Origin: UBA5486 sp036744795
Lineage (GTDB): Bacteria > Bacillota > UBA4882 > UBA10575
NCBI GenBank assembly: GCA_036744795.1
Contig: DAIOHK010000011.1
Span: forward strand, 3,976 to 67,975
Direction: 5' to 3'
DNA: 64,000 nucleotides
Below the pieces are notes generated by a model. That model had not been told where the DNA came from, ran no database searches, and saw nothing but the letters and a program-made list of their open reading frames with translations. Shown one piece after another: positions 9,221 through 18,593 of the stretch; within the stretch, counting starts at the first letter, position 1, and each line of letters opens with the position of its first letter. Position numbers and translations under genes: made by a program.

Positions 9221-9375
9221 AGTTTTTCCTCCATTTAACTCTCTTTGAAATTTCCTCCCTTACTAAGATTTACTCAACATAGGACTTATTATGCACAAAA
9301 CCCTAGATTTAATGTTACACTAGTAGCTTATGGTTAGCTCTATGCCATTATAGTCGCTTGTCAGTCATTTGCGAT

Positions 9376-9395
9376 TTGAATGTCAGCCTTTGTAA
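9376..9395. repeat. Short intergenic repeat TTGAATGTCAGCCTTTGTAA
   Basis: Near-identical to 39679-39698 and 63629-63647, each time in noncoding DNA and preceded by a TAGTC-like string. It adjoins a terminal-repeat motif at 9416-9436. Confidence 0.45.
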
Positions 9396-9415
9396 GCTAC
9401 GAACAAACCTTCAAA

Positions 9416-9436
9416 ACTAATTATGCAATTCCCTTA
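9416..9436. repeat. Terminal motif of the GCATAATT repeat family (one end)
   Basis: AATTATGCAATTCCCTTA matches the right end of the elements at 12615-12770, 33468-33568 and 61875-62041. The opposite end is not clear here; ATTATGCAC at about 9289 may be a decayed partner. Confidence 0.5.
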
Positions 9437-9478
9437 ATAAAAAATTACCTCCCTCTCTGCGGATGGAAGGTAATTTTG
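9437..9478 (-). terminator. Rho-independent terminator after the LptD-like gene
   Basis: AAAATTACCTCCC pairs with GGAAGGTAATTTT around a short loop. On the minus strand the stem runs into TTTTTTATT. It lies about 25 bases past the stop at 9504. Confidence 0.75.
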
Positions 9479-9503
9479 TTTCTATCTTTAGTGCAATTAA
9501 CTC

Positions 9504-10796
9504 TTACCATTTAAACCCTAAATTAAACAGTATACTTTTTCCTACAAAATCATATCCTAGTCCTGCCTTAAAGCAATGAAGATCTTTTACCAAACTAGCT
9601 TTATTAGTTACCCAATGTACCCCTTCTTCTTTTTTCCAAAAGTTTTTACCCTCTGTTTCTAATTTCCAGGTAGAGGAGAGCTTAAGCCCTCCATTCCAGG
9701 TAGTTTCCAAATACCAGCCATTAGGGCCTTTTCCCCCTAAATCACCCGCTCCATGGAGAATTCCTGTTCCAAGGGAAAAGCCCGGTAGCCACGGGCCGGT
9801 AATTCTACCACCATATTCTTCCCTAACCAAAGTGTCAGTTTGGTTTTTAACAAAACTAGAAGAAAATAAGATTTCTCCTTTTGTTCCCGCAAATAGTGGA
9901 GTCTTTATTTTAAAGGAATCAGTTCCTGTTAGTGAACTACTCCAGCTTCTTTCTGCCGTAGCTGTAAACTCTGCCCAGGGAAGTTTATAGCTGAGACCGC
10001 CATTTCCGGTAAACTTTTTCCATGGTTCCCATTTAAGTTCTGTACTTAAAAGTAAGTCCTTATTAAGAGACCAATTTAAGCCTCCTTGTAAACTAAGCCA
10101 ATTTTTAGTGCCCGCACCTACCCCATAGTATAGGTTGGAATGCTCGTTTGGTTTATGATCCAGCCTTCCATAAAGGTATAAACCTCGGCTATTATTAAAT
10201 CCTGCTTCCACCTTTGGCCAGCTTTCTAAATTATCTGTAGGAATAGTTAAAGGCGGAAGCGGCAGCACCGGAAGGTTCTTTATATATAGCCAGGCTCCTC
10301 GTATCTTCGCTCGCTCTTCAAACAAATCGACCTTTTTTGCCTTGATTTTAATACATGGTACCAAAAGATCGCATCTAGTAAAATCTGACTCTTCAAGAAA
10401 AAAACGTTCTCCATCAATTTTTCCTTTAGAACTGGAAACTAGGATCTTCCCAGTTAAACCTTTAAGCGAGGTAATCTCGCCCTCCCCGCTCTTAAAAGAA
10501 AACTCTACTTTTTCGCCCTCCCAAGTACCAGAAGGAGTAATTAATCGCACTCCCTCTTCAGCTTTTATTAATTCTTGCTTTTGATCATAAATAACTTTTT
10601 CTGCAGTAAGCAAAAATTTATCTTTCTTAAAAAAAACTCCACCGCTGGCTATGTAGATCCGTTGGTTCGGATCAAATTCCACCATTGGTGCATCAATCTC
10701 TACTTGCTCATTCTGGGCGCTAACCGGAAATGCCAGACATATAGTTAAGATAATAGTTAAGATAATTGCCTTATATATCCTGAATTCAATTCTCAT
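9504..10796 (-). CDS. Short LptD/OstA-like outer-membrane protein
   Basis: 430 residues with a signal peptide (cleavage probably after PVSAQ). Residues about 32-150 look like an OstA/LptA-type jelly-roll: IDAPMVEFD near the start, repeated short beta strands, and GVRLITPSGTWEGEKVEF. The segment FTRCDLLVPCIKIKAKKVD followed by LPVLPLPPLTIP resembles the junction between the N-terminal domain and barrel in LptD. The rest is alternating beta strands and the protein ends FNLGFKW, an outer-membrane-type terminus. True LptD is usually near 750-800 residues, so this is a shortened relative, or an organic-solvent-tolerance family member with a small barrel. It supports a diderm envelope. No other lpt genes are nearby. 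Confidence 0.65.
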   Translation of the reverse strand: MRIEFRIYKAIILTIILTICLAFPVSAQNEQVEIDAPMVEFDPNQRIYIASGGVFFKKDKFLLTAEKVIYDQKQELIKAEEGVRLITPSGTWEGEKVEFSFKSGEGEITSLKGLTGKILVSSSKGKIDGERFFLEESDFTRCDLLVPCIKIKAKKVDLFEERAKIRGAWLYIKNLPVLPLPPLTIPTDNLESWPKVEAGFNNSRGLYLYGRLDHKPNEHSNLYYGVGAGTKNWLSLQGGLNWSLNKDLLLSTELKWEPWKKFTGNGGLSYKLPWAEFTATAERSWSSSLTGTDSFKIKTPLFAGTKGEILFSSSFVKNQTDTLVREEYGGRITGPWLPGFSLGTGILHGAGDLGGKGPNGWYLETTWNGGLKLSSTWKLETEGKNFWKKEEGVHWVTNKASLVKDLHCFKAGLGYDFVGKSILFNLGFKW

Positions 10797-10913
10797 AAAC
10801 TTACTCTACCCTTTCTCCCGCCAGTTTACAAATCCTACGGATAAAGTTTTTTTCGCGTTTACTCTCTAAAACCCTTTTCAATAATGGAATAATATTATGT
10901 CAGTAATGTTGTA

Positions 10914-12512
10914 TTATTCCATTTTACGTGCCTTCCGAAAGATCGGATAACCATGCGGCGAATAAAACAAATCCGTAAGCTTTGAAGAAACAAGATAGGG
11001 TTTCACATTAAAATAAAGGGGGATTATTGGCAAATCTGACATAAGTTTTTCCTCTAATAAGTGATAGATCTTGTATCTGCTCACATGATCCATCCTTTCC
11101 CAAGCTACTGAGAGCCAATAATCATAATCAGAATTCCTATAATTGGCAAAATTCTCTGGGGCTTCCGAATGAAAAAGGTTTAAAAAGGTCATTGGGTCCG
11201 GATAATCACCTGTCCACCCTTGTCTTGCTGTATAAAACCTTCCAGTAGAAGCCATCTCCATAAATTCACTATAACTGACTGCATTAATCTTGACCTTAAG
11301 GCCAAGATTAATCTCCCACATTTCTACGATGGTCTTTGCCATCTCCAAAGGGACCACATTATCCACGACTAAAATTTCCATTTCAGGATAGCCATCTTCA
11401 TTTGGGTATCCTGCACCATATAAAAGTTCTAAACATTTTTTACCATCTGCTAAGCCAACTAAATCGCCACCAGTTTCGCGAAAATCGAAACCATTTGTAC
11501 TCCTGCTATCATAAATTCCAGGAGGAATTAAACCTGTCGCGGGGATCCCTCTAAATCCTAAAGTTCTGGCCACAAGAAGATCACGATTAATTGCCAGGGA
11601 AAGTGCTTTCCGGAAAGCAAGTTTGTTTAGTGGAGGCCTTCTGGTATTCAGATAGAGAAAACCAGTACCCATAGTAGAAGCCTGGACTAACTCTGAAGCA
11701 TACTGGGGATAAACCGTAAAGGGCGGTTCTTCTAATAAATCAATCATCCCGGCAGTATAAAGAGTAACGCCAGTATTAGGAGGAAGAAAAGTTACTTGAA
11801 TCTGACTGATATTTCCCCTTTCGCCCCGATAAAACTCATTAGCAACTAAAATTGCGTGATTCCTAGGTTCCCATTCTTTAATCCGGAAAGCACCATTACT
11901 ACAGAAACCGGGGGAATAAGCCAAATTCTTATCTCTAGCAAACTTCATGTGGACCGGGAGAAACGCCGGAAAAGTTAATAGGTTTAAAAAATAACTACAT
12001 GGCTTCTCCAAATCTACCTGTAAAACCTTATCATTTAAGGCTTTTACTCCAATTTCATCCTGGTTTCCAAGTTTTCCATTCCGATACGCGGCAACATTTT
12101 TTATCACATCTAATAAAAAACGGGATGAACTCTCATATTCTGTGGAAAGTATTCTTTTCCAGGAAAATTCAAAATCAGAAGCAGTCACCCGATCTCCATT
12201 CGACCAGTATGCTTCAGCCAAATGAAAAGTATATCGTTTACCATCTGCAGAAACTTCCCATTTATTAGCCATCCCTGGCGATAATACACCTTTATCCCAA
12301 ACCACCAAACCTTCGTGGAGATTATTTAAAAGTATCTTCTCCGAATCATATAATACGGTTAAAGGATCAAAACTTAATGGATAAGTAGCCAGATTAATTG
12401 CCAGGCTTTTCCCCTGCTCTGCAGAGAGCAGGTTGGTAGGTAATAAAAAAGATAATACTGTTATCATCAGCAAAAAAACAGTGAGCCAAAAGCTTTCAGT
12501 TGTTCTTTTCAT
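10914..12512 (-). CDS. Peptide ABC transporter substrate-binding protein (OppA/DppA type)
   Basis: Family 5 extracellular solute-binding protein that delivers peptides, or sometimes sugars, to an ABC importer. The start is placed at MKRTTESFW (12510-12512) because GGGAG lies eight bases upstream; an ATG five codons earlier has no ribosome site. A signal peptide ends near LLSAEQ and has no lipobox Cys, so the mature protein is probably soluble in a periplasm. Family features include FHLAEAYWSNGDRVTASDFEFSW near the N-terminal third, a long central lobe, and WTGDYPDPMTFL near the C-terminus. Permease and ATPase genes are not adjacent, so its transporter partners lie elsewhere. Substrate unknown. 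Confidence 0.87.
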   Translation of the reverse strand: MKRTTESFWLTVFLLMITVLSFLLPTNLLSAEQGKSLAINLATYPLSFDPLTVLYDSEKILLNNLHEGLVVWDKGVLSPGMANKWEVSADGKRYTFHLAEAYWSNGDRVTASDFEFSWKRILSTEYESSSRFLLDVIKNVAAYRNGKLGNQDEIGVKALNDKVLQVDLEKPCSYFLNLLTFPAFLPVHMKFARDKNLAYSPGFCSNGAFRIKEWEPRNHAILVANEFYRGERGNISQIQVTFLPPNTGVTLYTAGMIDLLEEPPFTVYPQYASELVQASTMGTGFLYLNTRRPPLNKLAFRKALSLAINRDLLVARTLGFRGIPATGLIPPGIYDSRSTNGFDFRETGGDLVGLADGKKCLELLYGAGYPNEDGYPEMEILVVDNVVPLEMAKTIVEMWEINLGLKVKINAVSYSEFMEMASTGRFYTARQGWTGDYPDPMTFLNLFHSEAPENFANYRNSDYDYWLSVAWERMDHVSRYKIYHLLEEKLMSDLPIIPLYFNVKPYLVSSKLTDLFYSPHGYPIFRKARKME

Positions 12513-12614
12513 AAAAAGTTCTCCCATATACTCTTTTTTTCTATTTTATCAGAGATTTACTTGGAATTGAATAGTAAATCTTTAATCTATCTATTACATA
12601 ATTTTCTTAGAGGT

Positions 12615-12770
12615 TAAGGAATTGCATAATTCAATTATTATAAATTTGGCCATAAAATATGGATACTCCCACTAGTAATTGTTTAATCTTAGACAATTAC
12701 CTTGAATTAAAGTTAAACACTATATATTATGGTCAAATGGATACCGTTAGGTAATTTTGCAATTCCCTCA
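12615..12770. repeat. MITE-like palindromic element, copy A (about 155 bp)
   Basis: Left end TTAAGGAATTGCATAATT, right end AATTTTGCAATTCCCTCA: imperfect terminal inverted repeats. Its reverse complement aligns almost throughout with 61235-61387, sharing AATATATAGTGTTTAACT, ATTCAAGGTAATTGTCTAAG and ACAATTACTAGTGGGA. Internally it contains nested inverted repeats, so a transcript would fold into a long hairpin. No open frame lies inside. It sits between the peptide-binding protein gene and the DUF2935 gene. Confidence 0.75.
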
Positions 12771-12852
12771 GGTAATATAGTTTATCTTCCGGCCCGCCAC
12801 CTAGGGCTAGTCTCTTACCTAGGGTTGTAGAATGTCTTTGGATCTTTGATTT

Positions 12853-12882
12853 AAAAACTGCCGGTCACTTGCCGGCAGTTTT
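12853..12882 (-). terminator. Rho-independent terminator after DUF2935 gene
   Basis: AAAACTGCCGG and CCGGCAGTTTT form an 11-bp stem. The minus-strand transcript ends in a T run directly after the stem, four bases beyond the stop at 12887. Confidence 0.85.
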
Positions 12883-12886
12883 ACTT

Positions 12887-13753
12887 TTAATTTCCAGGGT
12901 TAAGTCTGTTTCCTACAATTCCTAAGTCTTCTAATGCCATCTGGGCTTCACGTAAGACATGACTTGCTAATAATGGCGAGATCACGCTTAACACTTGACA
13001 GGTTTCAATCAGTTGTAAAGCAGTCTGTTTAAAATCTCTTACCCCTGTCACCGCTTCCTGGACTTCACCATTAAACCGCCGTAACCGAGGAATAACAAAT
13101 GGTTGTGGTAAGTTTCCGAATCCGGGTGGCAAGGGATTACCCATTGCATCTGCTGGTAATAAATGATTTTCAAAATCCCTAGGAACGAGCATAGATTGGA
13201 GATCAACAGCCTGTAAGCGAAGAGTTTCTAAACCCTCTGCCATTTTATCTACATTTTCCACCAATATTCTTTCCGAGGGGTCTAACAAATGGGCTATAAA
13301 CCAGGCATGATCTCCCATGATCCTTAACCAAAACATCTCTTCTTCCAAGGCAAATTCCGCAAGGGGTGTATTAATTCCATTATTTAATTTCAATAAATTA
13401 GCCCGAAAACGAATTGCCTCCCTACGGATATGATCAATGAGTAAAGGATAATTAAAGCCCCCAATATTACAAGTAATCATTCGCCTTAATAGATTATTCT
13501 TAAAGTTAATAATTTGACCCAAAGCCTGGATCACTTGATTGTTCAGATTCAAAACAGCTTCTCTAGTTGCTGGAGTCTGGTCCGCCATCGCTTTCAGATT
13601 AAGGAACATATTTTCCAATTGCATGGCTTCATTTATCAATTCCATTTCATTACATGGGAGGCCCTGCCTCATAAAGAGAGCATGTTCCGCCATTATTTGC
13701 GTCCAAAAACGGTTTTGCCGGAGCGACTCTACTATAAAACATTTATTTTCCAA
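12887..13753 (-). CDS. DUF2935 family protein
   Basis: 288 residues without signal peptide. Two similar halves each contain the signature of this family: FWTQIMAEHALFMRQGLP near residue 17 and FWLRIMGDHAWFIAHLLDP near residue 148. The repeated HAxF and E/D/H residues on long predicted helices suggest a four-helix, possibly metal-binding fold related to ferritin-like proteins; this is inference. The family is common in spore-forming Bacillota and has no established biochemical function. The gene is monocistronic by layout, with terminators on both sides. Confidence 0.8.
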   Translation of the reverse strand: MENKCFIVESLRQNRFWTQIMAEHALFMRQGLPCNEMELINEAMQLENMFLNLKAMADQTPATREAVLNLNNQVIQALGQIINFKNNLLRRMITCNIGGFNYPLLIDHIRREAIRFRANLLKLNNGINTPLAEFALEEEMFWLRIMGDHAWFIAHLLDPSERILVENVDKMAEGLETLRLQAVDLQSMLVPRDFENHLLPADAMGNPLPPGFGNLPQPFVIPRLRRFNGEVQEAVTGVRDFKQTALQLIETCQVLSVISPLLASHVLREAQMALEDLGIVGNRLNPGN

Positions 13754-13874
13754 GTTATGACCCTCCTTACCTTAATACTAAATACTACTTTATATTATAT
13801 TTACGATCATAGATCCATGGTGTTATATCCATAGCAAAAAAGTCTATTAGCTTGGTTTTTTTCTTAATAATAAA

Positions 13875-13893
13875 ACCCGGGGCAACCCCGGGT
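13875..13893 (-). terminator. Terminator after beta-glucosidase gene
   Basis: ACCCGGGG-CAA-CCCCGGGT, a perfect 8-bp stem. T-rich tracts flank it on both strands; the minus-strand gene ending at 13965 is the expected user. Confidence 0.8.
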
Positions 13894-13964
13894 ATCTTTT
13901 TTAAGCTCCCGATTAATTAAACACCAAGAACCAACAGAATTAAGATTAAAAAGATTAGGAACTA

Positions 13965-15329
13965 TTACTTATTTTCTAATATCTCTCCATTACTCTCAAT
14001 TACTCTTTTATACCAATAACCGGAATCTTTAATTATCCGTTTTTGGGTCTGAAAATCTACGTGAATCAAGCCAAATCGGTCATTATAACCACGTGCCCAT
14101 TCAAAATTATCTAGCAGTGACCAATGAAAATATCCCTGAATATCTACTCCATCCTTAATAGCTCTTTCCAGTTCCAATAAATACCGATGGGTAAAATCAA
14201 TCCGCTGCGGATCATGAACTTCCCCGTCCAGAGAAGGCCAATCCTCATTAGAAAGACCATTTTCCATAATAATTACTGGTTTTTGGTATCTTTCATAGAA
14301 AAAGCGGGGACCCCAATAAAGAGCTTGTGGAGTAACCGGCCAATCAATCGCAGTTCTAGGATAACCCGCATCAAGTTTAACCTCTTCTGGTTGACCATTC
14401 AATCCAGCCCGGACTGTTTTTCCTTGATAAATATTTACGCCAAAAAAATCCAAAGGCTGGTTAATTGTTTCCAGATCGCTTTCCTTAATCGTAGGTAAGT
14501 ACTCTGCCAAAACTTTAAGTCCATCTTCAGGATAGCTACCCAAAAAAACCGGATCCATCCACCATGAATTAGACCAGACAAACCGGTCTTTCAAAGTTGT
14601 AAAAGCCGAAAGACGAGCAGCATCAATATCTTCCTTAGAATCAGTTTCTGGGATTACCGTACTTCCCACTGGAGCATAACCAATTTTACACTGTTTCTTA
14701 GAAAAACTCCTAATTACTTGTACACTTAGTCCATGAGCCAATAAGGCATGATGTCCAGCACTTAGAATTTCATTAATTGATAGTTTTAAGCCTGGGGCAT
14801 GAACCCCATTATAATGGCCTAAACCTATGAAACATTGTGGTTCGTTTAAAGTCATCCAATGCTCTACGCGGTCTGATAACCTCTCTACAACTACTTTAGT
14901 ATATTCCGCAAACCAGTTTGGGCTCTCTGGATTAAGCCAGCCACCCCTCTTATATAGTTCAAAAGGATAATCCCAATGAAAAAGAGTAACAAAAGGTTTT
15001 ATCCCATTATTCAGTAATTCATCAACTAACCGGTCGTAAAAATCCAAACCTTCTTTTTTTACCTGTCCCACTCCCTCGGGTAGCACCCGTGGCCAGGAGA
15101 TAGAGAAACGATAAGCCTGTAAACCAAGAGCCTTCATTAATTGGACATCTTCCTGATACCGATGGTAGTGGTCACATGCAACATCTCCATTATGTTTTTG
15201 GAAAACCGTTTCTGGTTTCTGACAAAAAGTATCCCAAACAGATAACCCTTTTCCATCCTCATAAGCTGCCCCTTCAATCTGATATGATGCAGTAGCTGCA
15301 CCCCAAATAAACTTCTCCGGAAAACCCAT
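13965..15329 (-). CDS. bglA: Family 1 glycoside hydrolase (beta-glucosidase)
   Basis: 454 residues, normal for GH1. The N-terminal signature FIWGAATASYQIEGA is present. The acid/base Glu lies in TLNEPQCF near residue 161 and the nucleophile Glu in IIMENGLS near 352. HWSLLDNFEWARGY near the C-terminus is also typical. There is no signal peptide, so it works in the cytoplasm, releasing glucose from short beta-glucosides such as cellobiose; phospho-sugar specificity cannot be excluded. No PTS or transporter gene is adjacent. Confidence 0.92.
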   Translation of the reverse strand: MGFPEKFIWGAATASYQIEGAAYEDGKGLSVWDTFCQKPETVFQKHNGDVACDHYHRYQEDVQLMKALGLQAYRFSISWPRVLPEGVGQVKKEGLDFYDRLVDELLNNGIKPFVTLFHWDYPFELYKRGGWLNPESPNWFAEYTKVVVERLSDRVEHWMTLNEPQCFIGLGHYNGVHAPGLKLSINEILSAGHHALLAHGLSVQVIRSFSKKQCKIGYAPVGSTVIPETDSKEDIDAARLSAFTTLKDRFVWSNSWWMDPVFLGSYPEDGLKVLAEYLPTIKESDLETINQPLDFFGVNIYQGKTVRAGLNGQPEEVKLDAGYPRTAIDWPVTPQALYWGPRFFYERYQKPVIIMENGLSNEDWPSLDGEVHDPQRIDFTHRYLLELERAIKDGVDIQGYFHWSLLDNFEWARGYNDRFGLIHVDFQTQKRIIKDSGYWYKRVIESNGEILENK

Positions 15330-15443
15330 TCATACCCCTCCTACACGCTCTTCTAATTTCTTTCAATTAATATTATAGTTTAACTTTTCACTTTTGTCAC
15401 TTTGTAAAGAAACTGCTTCGCCAAATAAAAACTTCTCTTCACC

Positions 15444-17195
15444 CTAAACAGTTCCACACTCGCTTGCCACCGGTAGGGTAAAAATAAATACTGCCCCCTC
15501 CCCCTCTTCACCCTCGACCCAGACTTTTCCCCTATAACCTTCAACGATCCGGCGAACAATTGAAAGTCCTAATCCTGTTCCGCCCATCGCTCTTGATCTT
15601 GCTTTATCAATCCGATAAAAGCGTTCAAAGATTCTCTCTCTTTCCCGTAACGGAATGCCCGGTCCTTCATCTGCAATTGAAACCTGAACTACCGTATCTT
15701 TTCTCCTCACCTTAATTGTAATCGATCCCTCTTTAGGTGAATACTTATCGGCATTTTCTAATAAATTGATTAAAACTTGACGGACCCGGTCTTCTTGAGC
15801 AGCAATATCTGGAAGCACAGGGGGAAGATCGAGGATAATTTTCCGACTTTCATCGGCAAATAATTGTGTAACCGTATTTTTTATTAGTTCTTTTAGGAAA
15901 AAAGGCTTATAAGCATCACTAAATCCTTTGCCTTCATCTAATTGGGCCAAGATCAATAGATCATTAACAATATAAGACATCCGATGACTCTCATTGAAGA
16001 TTTCTTCTAAAAAGTGTTTTTGCATGACCTCCGTTACTTCCTGGTCTAACAAGGTCTCAACCAATGCTCGAATCGAAGTAACCGGAGTACGTAATTCATG
16101 AGAAACATTGGCAACAAAATCTTGCCTTACTTGCTCCAAACGGCGAAGTTTAGTAATATCACGGAGCAGTACTAAAGCCTTTGTATCATTTTCAAAAGGA
16201 GCAACCAATGCCTGTATATATTTAGTTCCAGAAATCCTAGTCTGAAATTCCCCAGTAACCTGAAGTTTTTTCTCCATCGCCTCTTTGATAAGATCTTCAA
16301 GTTCAGTGTTGATAAAAAGCTCGGGGATGCTTTTATTTAATACCCTTTCTCTCTCTAAATGGAGTATACTCTCGGTCGCTTTGTTAATCAGTTGTAAGCG
16401 TAATAATTTATCAAAGACCATAATCCCATCTTCTAAGGTTTCTAGTACTACTTCCAATTTCATCTTCTCTTCCCGAAAACGTGAAATTGACTGTGCTTGT
16501 TTCGATGCCATCTCATTTAGTGCTAAACCTAACCTTCCCATCTCATTATTACCTAAATCTCGTACTCTACATGTTAGTTCTCCATTCGCTACCAGAAGAG
16601 CCATATTCTCCAGCTCCTGTAAGGGAAAGAGGATTTTTGTTATAATCAAAACACTGGTTAGAATGGTACCAATTCCGATTAATGTTAGGATCAGAGCAAA
16701 AGAACGACTGCCAGTAGCTTGGATCGCTTCTAATTCTTGTGGTGACTGTTCGATCAGTAGTACACCAGTAAATTCCCCGCTTACCTCCAAGGGTAAATAA
16801 TATTGCCATTTAAGAAAATGGAGAGAATCTTCATCTTTTAACATTACATTGAATTTCTCTCCGTTTTTAATTCTTTCTAATTTATGTTCATCGATGGCTG
16901 CAAATTGGTTACGAGAAAACCATTCTTTTCCTTCTTCACTAAGAAGAGTTATCTCAGTTTCAGAAATTCTACTTAAATCGGAAATACTCTTCTTAAGCGC
17001 CTCCATACTCCCTTCTGATTCGAGCGTTTTCACCACTTCATACCCGACAAGTTTACCAATTTTTTCTAACTTGCGACGGTAAATAATTTCTAAAGCTAAA
17101 TCTCTATTAATCCACCAAGAACCAACAATGATAATTGCGGCTAAAAAAAGTAAACACAAGTTAATAAAGACTAGTTGAGAACGGGACTGTTTCAT
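15444..17195 (-). CDS. phoR: Phosphate-regulon sensor histidine kinase
   Basis: Membrane kinase of the Pho two-component pair. Two membrane segments (near residues 10-30 and 165-187) enclose an extracytoplasmic sensor domain; then HAMP (about 190-240), PAS (about 245-350), HisKA with the phospho-accepting His in FVANVSHELRTPVTSI, and the ATPase domain with NLLENADKYS, DEGPGIP and GGTGLGLSI. The start at ATG 17193-17195 is preferred because AGGTGG lies six bases before it; a GTG nine bases upstream overlaps that site. It follows phoP directly. Signals phosphate limitation, presumably through PhoU and PstSCAB encoded upstream. Confidence 0.9.
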   Translation of the reverse strand: MKQSRSQLVFINLCLLFLAAIIIVGSWWINRDLALEIIYRRKLEKIGKLVGYEVVKTLESEGSMEALKKSISDLSRISETEITLLSEEGKEWFSRNQFAAIDEHKLERIKNGEKFNVMLKDEDSLHFLKWQYYLPLEVSGEFTGVLLIEQSPQELEAIQATGSRSFALILTLIGIGTILTSVLIITKILFPLQELENMALLVANGELTCRVRDLGNNEMGRLGLALNEMASKQAQSISRFREEKMKLEVVLETLEDGIMVFDKLLRLQLINKATESILHLERERVLNKSIPELFINTELEDLIKEAMEKKLQVTGEFQTRISGTKYIQALVAPFENDTKALVLLRDITKLRRLEQVRQDFVANVSHELRTPVTSIRALVETLLDQEVTEVMQKHFLEEIFNESHRMSYIVNDLLILAQLDEGKGFSDAYKPFFLKELIKNTVTQLFADESRKIILDLPPVLPDIAAQEDRVRQVLINLLENADKYSPKEGSITIKVRRKDTVVQVSIADEGPGIPLRERERIFERFYRIDKARSRAMGGTGLGLSIVRRIVEGYRGKVWVEGEEGEGAVFIFTLPVASECGTV

Positions 17196-17204
17196 CTTTG
17201 CCAC

Positions 17205-17897
17205 CTACTCATCACGGTGAAATTTATAGCCGCTTCCTCTAACCGTTAGGATATAATAAGGGTTTCCAGGATCCGGTTCGATCTTCTCACGTAACCAACG
17301 GATATGAACATCAACAGTCCGCGGATCACCGTAAAAATCGGGACCCCAAACCCGATCTAGCAATAGATCTCGAGTAAGAACACGACCAGCATTACTAATC
17401 AAAACTTTTAATAATTGATACTCCTTGGCTGTCAATTCCTTCTTTTCTTCTTTAACCCAGACTTCTTGCCCCCAAAGATCAATTTTAATATCTCCATTTT
17501 GTAGAAACTGTCTGTTTCTCCCTTGTTCGGCCTGGGTCACCCTTCGTAAAACCGTCTTAATTCTAGCCATTAGCTCCCGCATACTGAAAGGTTTTGTGAT
17601 ATAATCATCAGCACCAAGTTCTAATCCAAGAACACGGTCAATCTCTCCTTCTTTTGCTGTTAACATTATAATCGGTACTTGCGATTGACTACGTATCCTA
17701 CGACAAACTTCCATTCCATCAATTCCCGGCAACATCAGATCTAAAATAATTAAATCTGGATTTTGCGACCGAAATAATTCCAAGCCCGCTTCCCCATCGC
17801 CTGCAATTTGTGTTTCATAACCTTCTTTTTGTAAATTGAAAGCAATTGTCTCCGCAATGATCGCCTCATCTTCCACAATCAAAATTTTTTTTCCCAT
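17205..17897 (-). CDS. phoP: Phosphate-regulon response regulator
   Basis: 230-residue OmpR/PhoB-type regulator. The receiver domain has the acidic pair at E9-D10, phosphoacceptor D53 in IILDLMLP and the conserved Lys in ITKPF. The C-terminal winged helix includes LTAKEYQLLKVL and VDVHIRWLREKIEPDP. It should bind Pho boxes when phosphorylated by the adjacent PhoR. It is separated by 13 bases from phoU and runs into phoR. Confidence 0.93.
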   Translation of the reverse strand: MGKKILIVEDEAIIAETIAFNLQKEGYETQIAGDGEAGLELFRSQNPDLIILDLMLPGIDGMEVCRRIRSQSQVPIIMLTAKEGEIDRVLGLELGADDYITKPFSMRELMARIKTVLRRVTQAEQGRNRQFLQNGDIKIDLWGQEVWVKEEKKELTAKEYQLLKVLISNAGRVLTRDLLLDRVWGPDFYGDPRTVDVHIRWLREKIEPDPGNPYYILTVRGSGYKFHRDE

Positions 17898-17910
17898 TTA
17901 GTCACCTCTT

Positions 17911-18567
17911 TTAATATTTTCCCCGCACTCCAGTAACTAGATAAATAACGCGTTCTCCGATGTTGGTCGCATGATCGCCAACTCGTTCTAAAAATCTAGC
18001 CACAAAAAGCAGGTTCATGATTTGAATAATGATTTCACGGTCAGTTTCTTTTTTTATTAAATCAGTTAATTCTAAAAAAAGGTCTTCATACAGGCGGTCA
18101 ATAATATCATCCTGCAAACAAACCTCTTTGGCTTGGTCCGCATCACGATCAACAAAAGCTTTCAATCCTTCCCGTACCATGTTTTCCACCGCCTTCGCCA
18201 TCTCGGGAATATCAATCAATGGTTTAATTAATTGCGCCTCTCCGATTCGGATAGTAATCTCCGCAATATTTGTGCTATGATCGGCAATCCGTTCCAAATC
18301 AGTTGAAGTTTTTAGCACGGTACTGATTACTCGCAGGTCTTTGGCTAGCGGTTGTTGTAAAGCAATTAATTTTATACAATCCGTCTCCAGTTTCAAATCC
18401 ATCTGGTCAAACAAATCATCTTCTTTTATAATTTTTCCCGCCAATGCCAAATCTTGTCGGGCTAGGGATTCTACAGCTAAATGTAGTATATCACAAACGT
18501 TAACCCCCATCCGAAGCAATTGCCGTTCTAAACTTTCTAACTCCTGATCAAAATGTATCCTCTGCAT
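17911..18567 (-). CDS. phoU: Phosphate-specific transport regulator PhoU
   Basis: 218 residues, all helical, with the two-repeat PhoU architecture: the first repeat around HLAVESLARQDLALAG and the second around EMAKAVENMVREGLKAF. Metal-binding-type motifs include DLERIADHSTNIAE and LERVGDHATNIGER. PhoU couples the Pst transporter to PhoR and restrains signalling when phosphate is plentiful. It lies between pstB and phoP in one transcription direction. Confidence 0.92.
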   Translation of the reverse strand: MQRIHFDQELESLERQLLRMGVNVCDILHLAVESLARQDLALAGKIIKEDDLFDQMDLKLETDCIKLIALQQPLAKDLRVISTVLKTSTDLERIADHSTNIAEITIRIGEAQLIKPLIDIPEMAKAVENMVREGLKAFVDRDADQAKEVCLQDDIIDRLYEDLFLELTDLIKKETDREIIIQIMNLLFVARFLERVGDHATNIGERVIYLVTGVRGKY

Positions 18568-18593
18568 TAAATTCCCCCCGTTCTCAATTAACT

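Noticed and set aside
12513..12527. ATG five codons before the chosen start of the peptide-binding protein
   Set aside because: It overlaps the ribosome site used by the downstream ATG and has none of its own.
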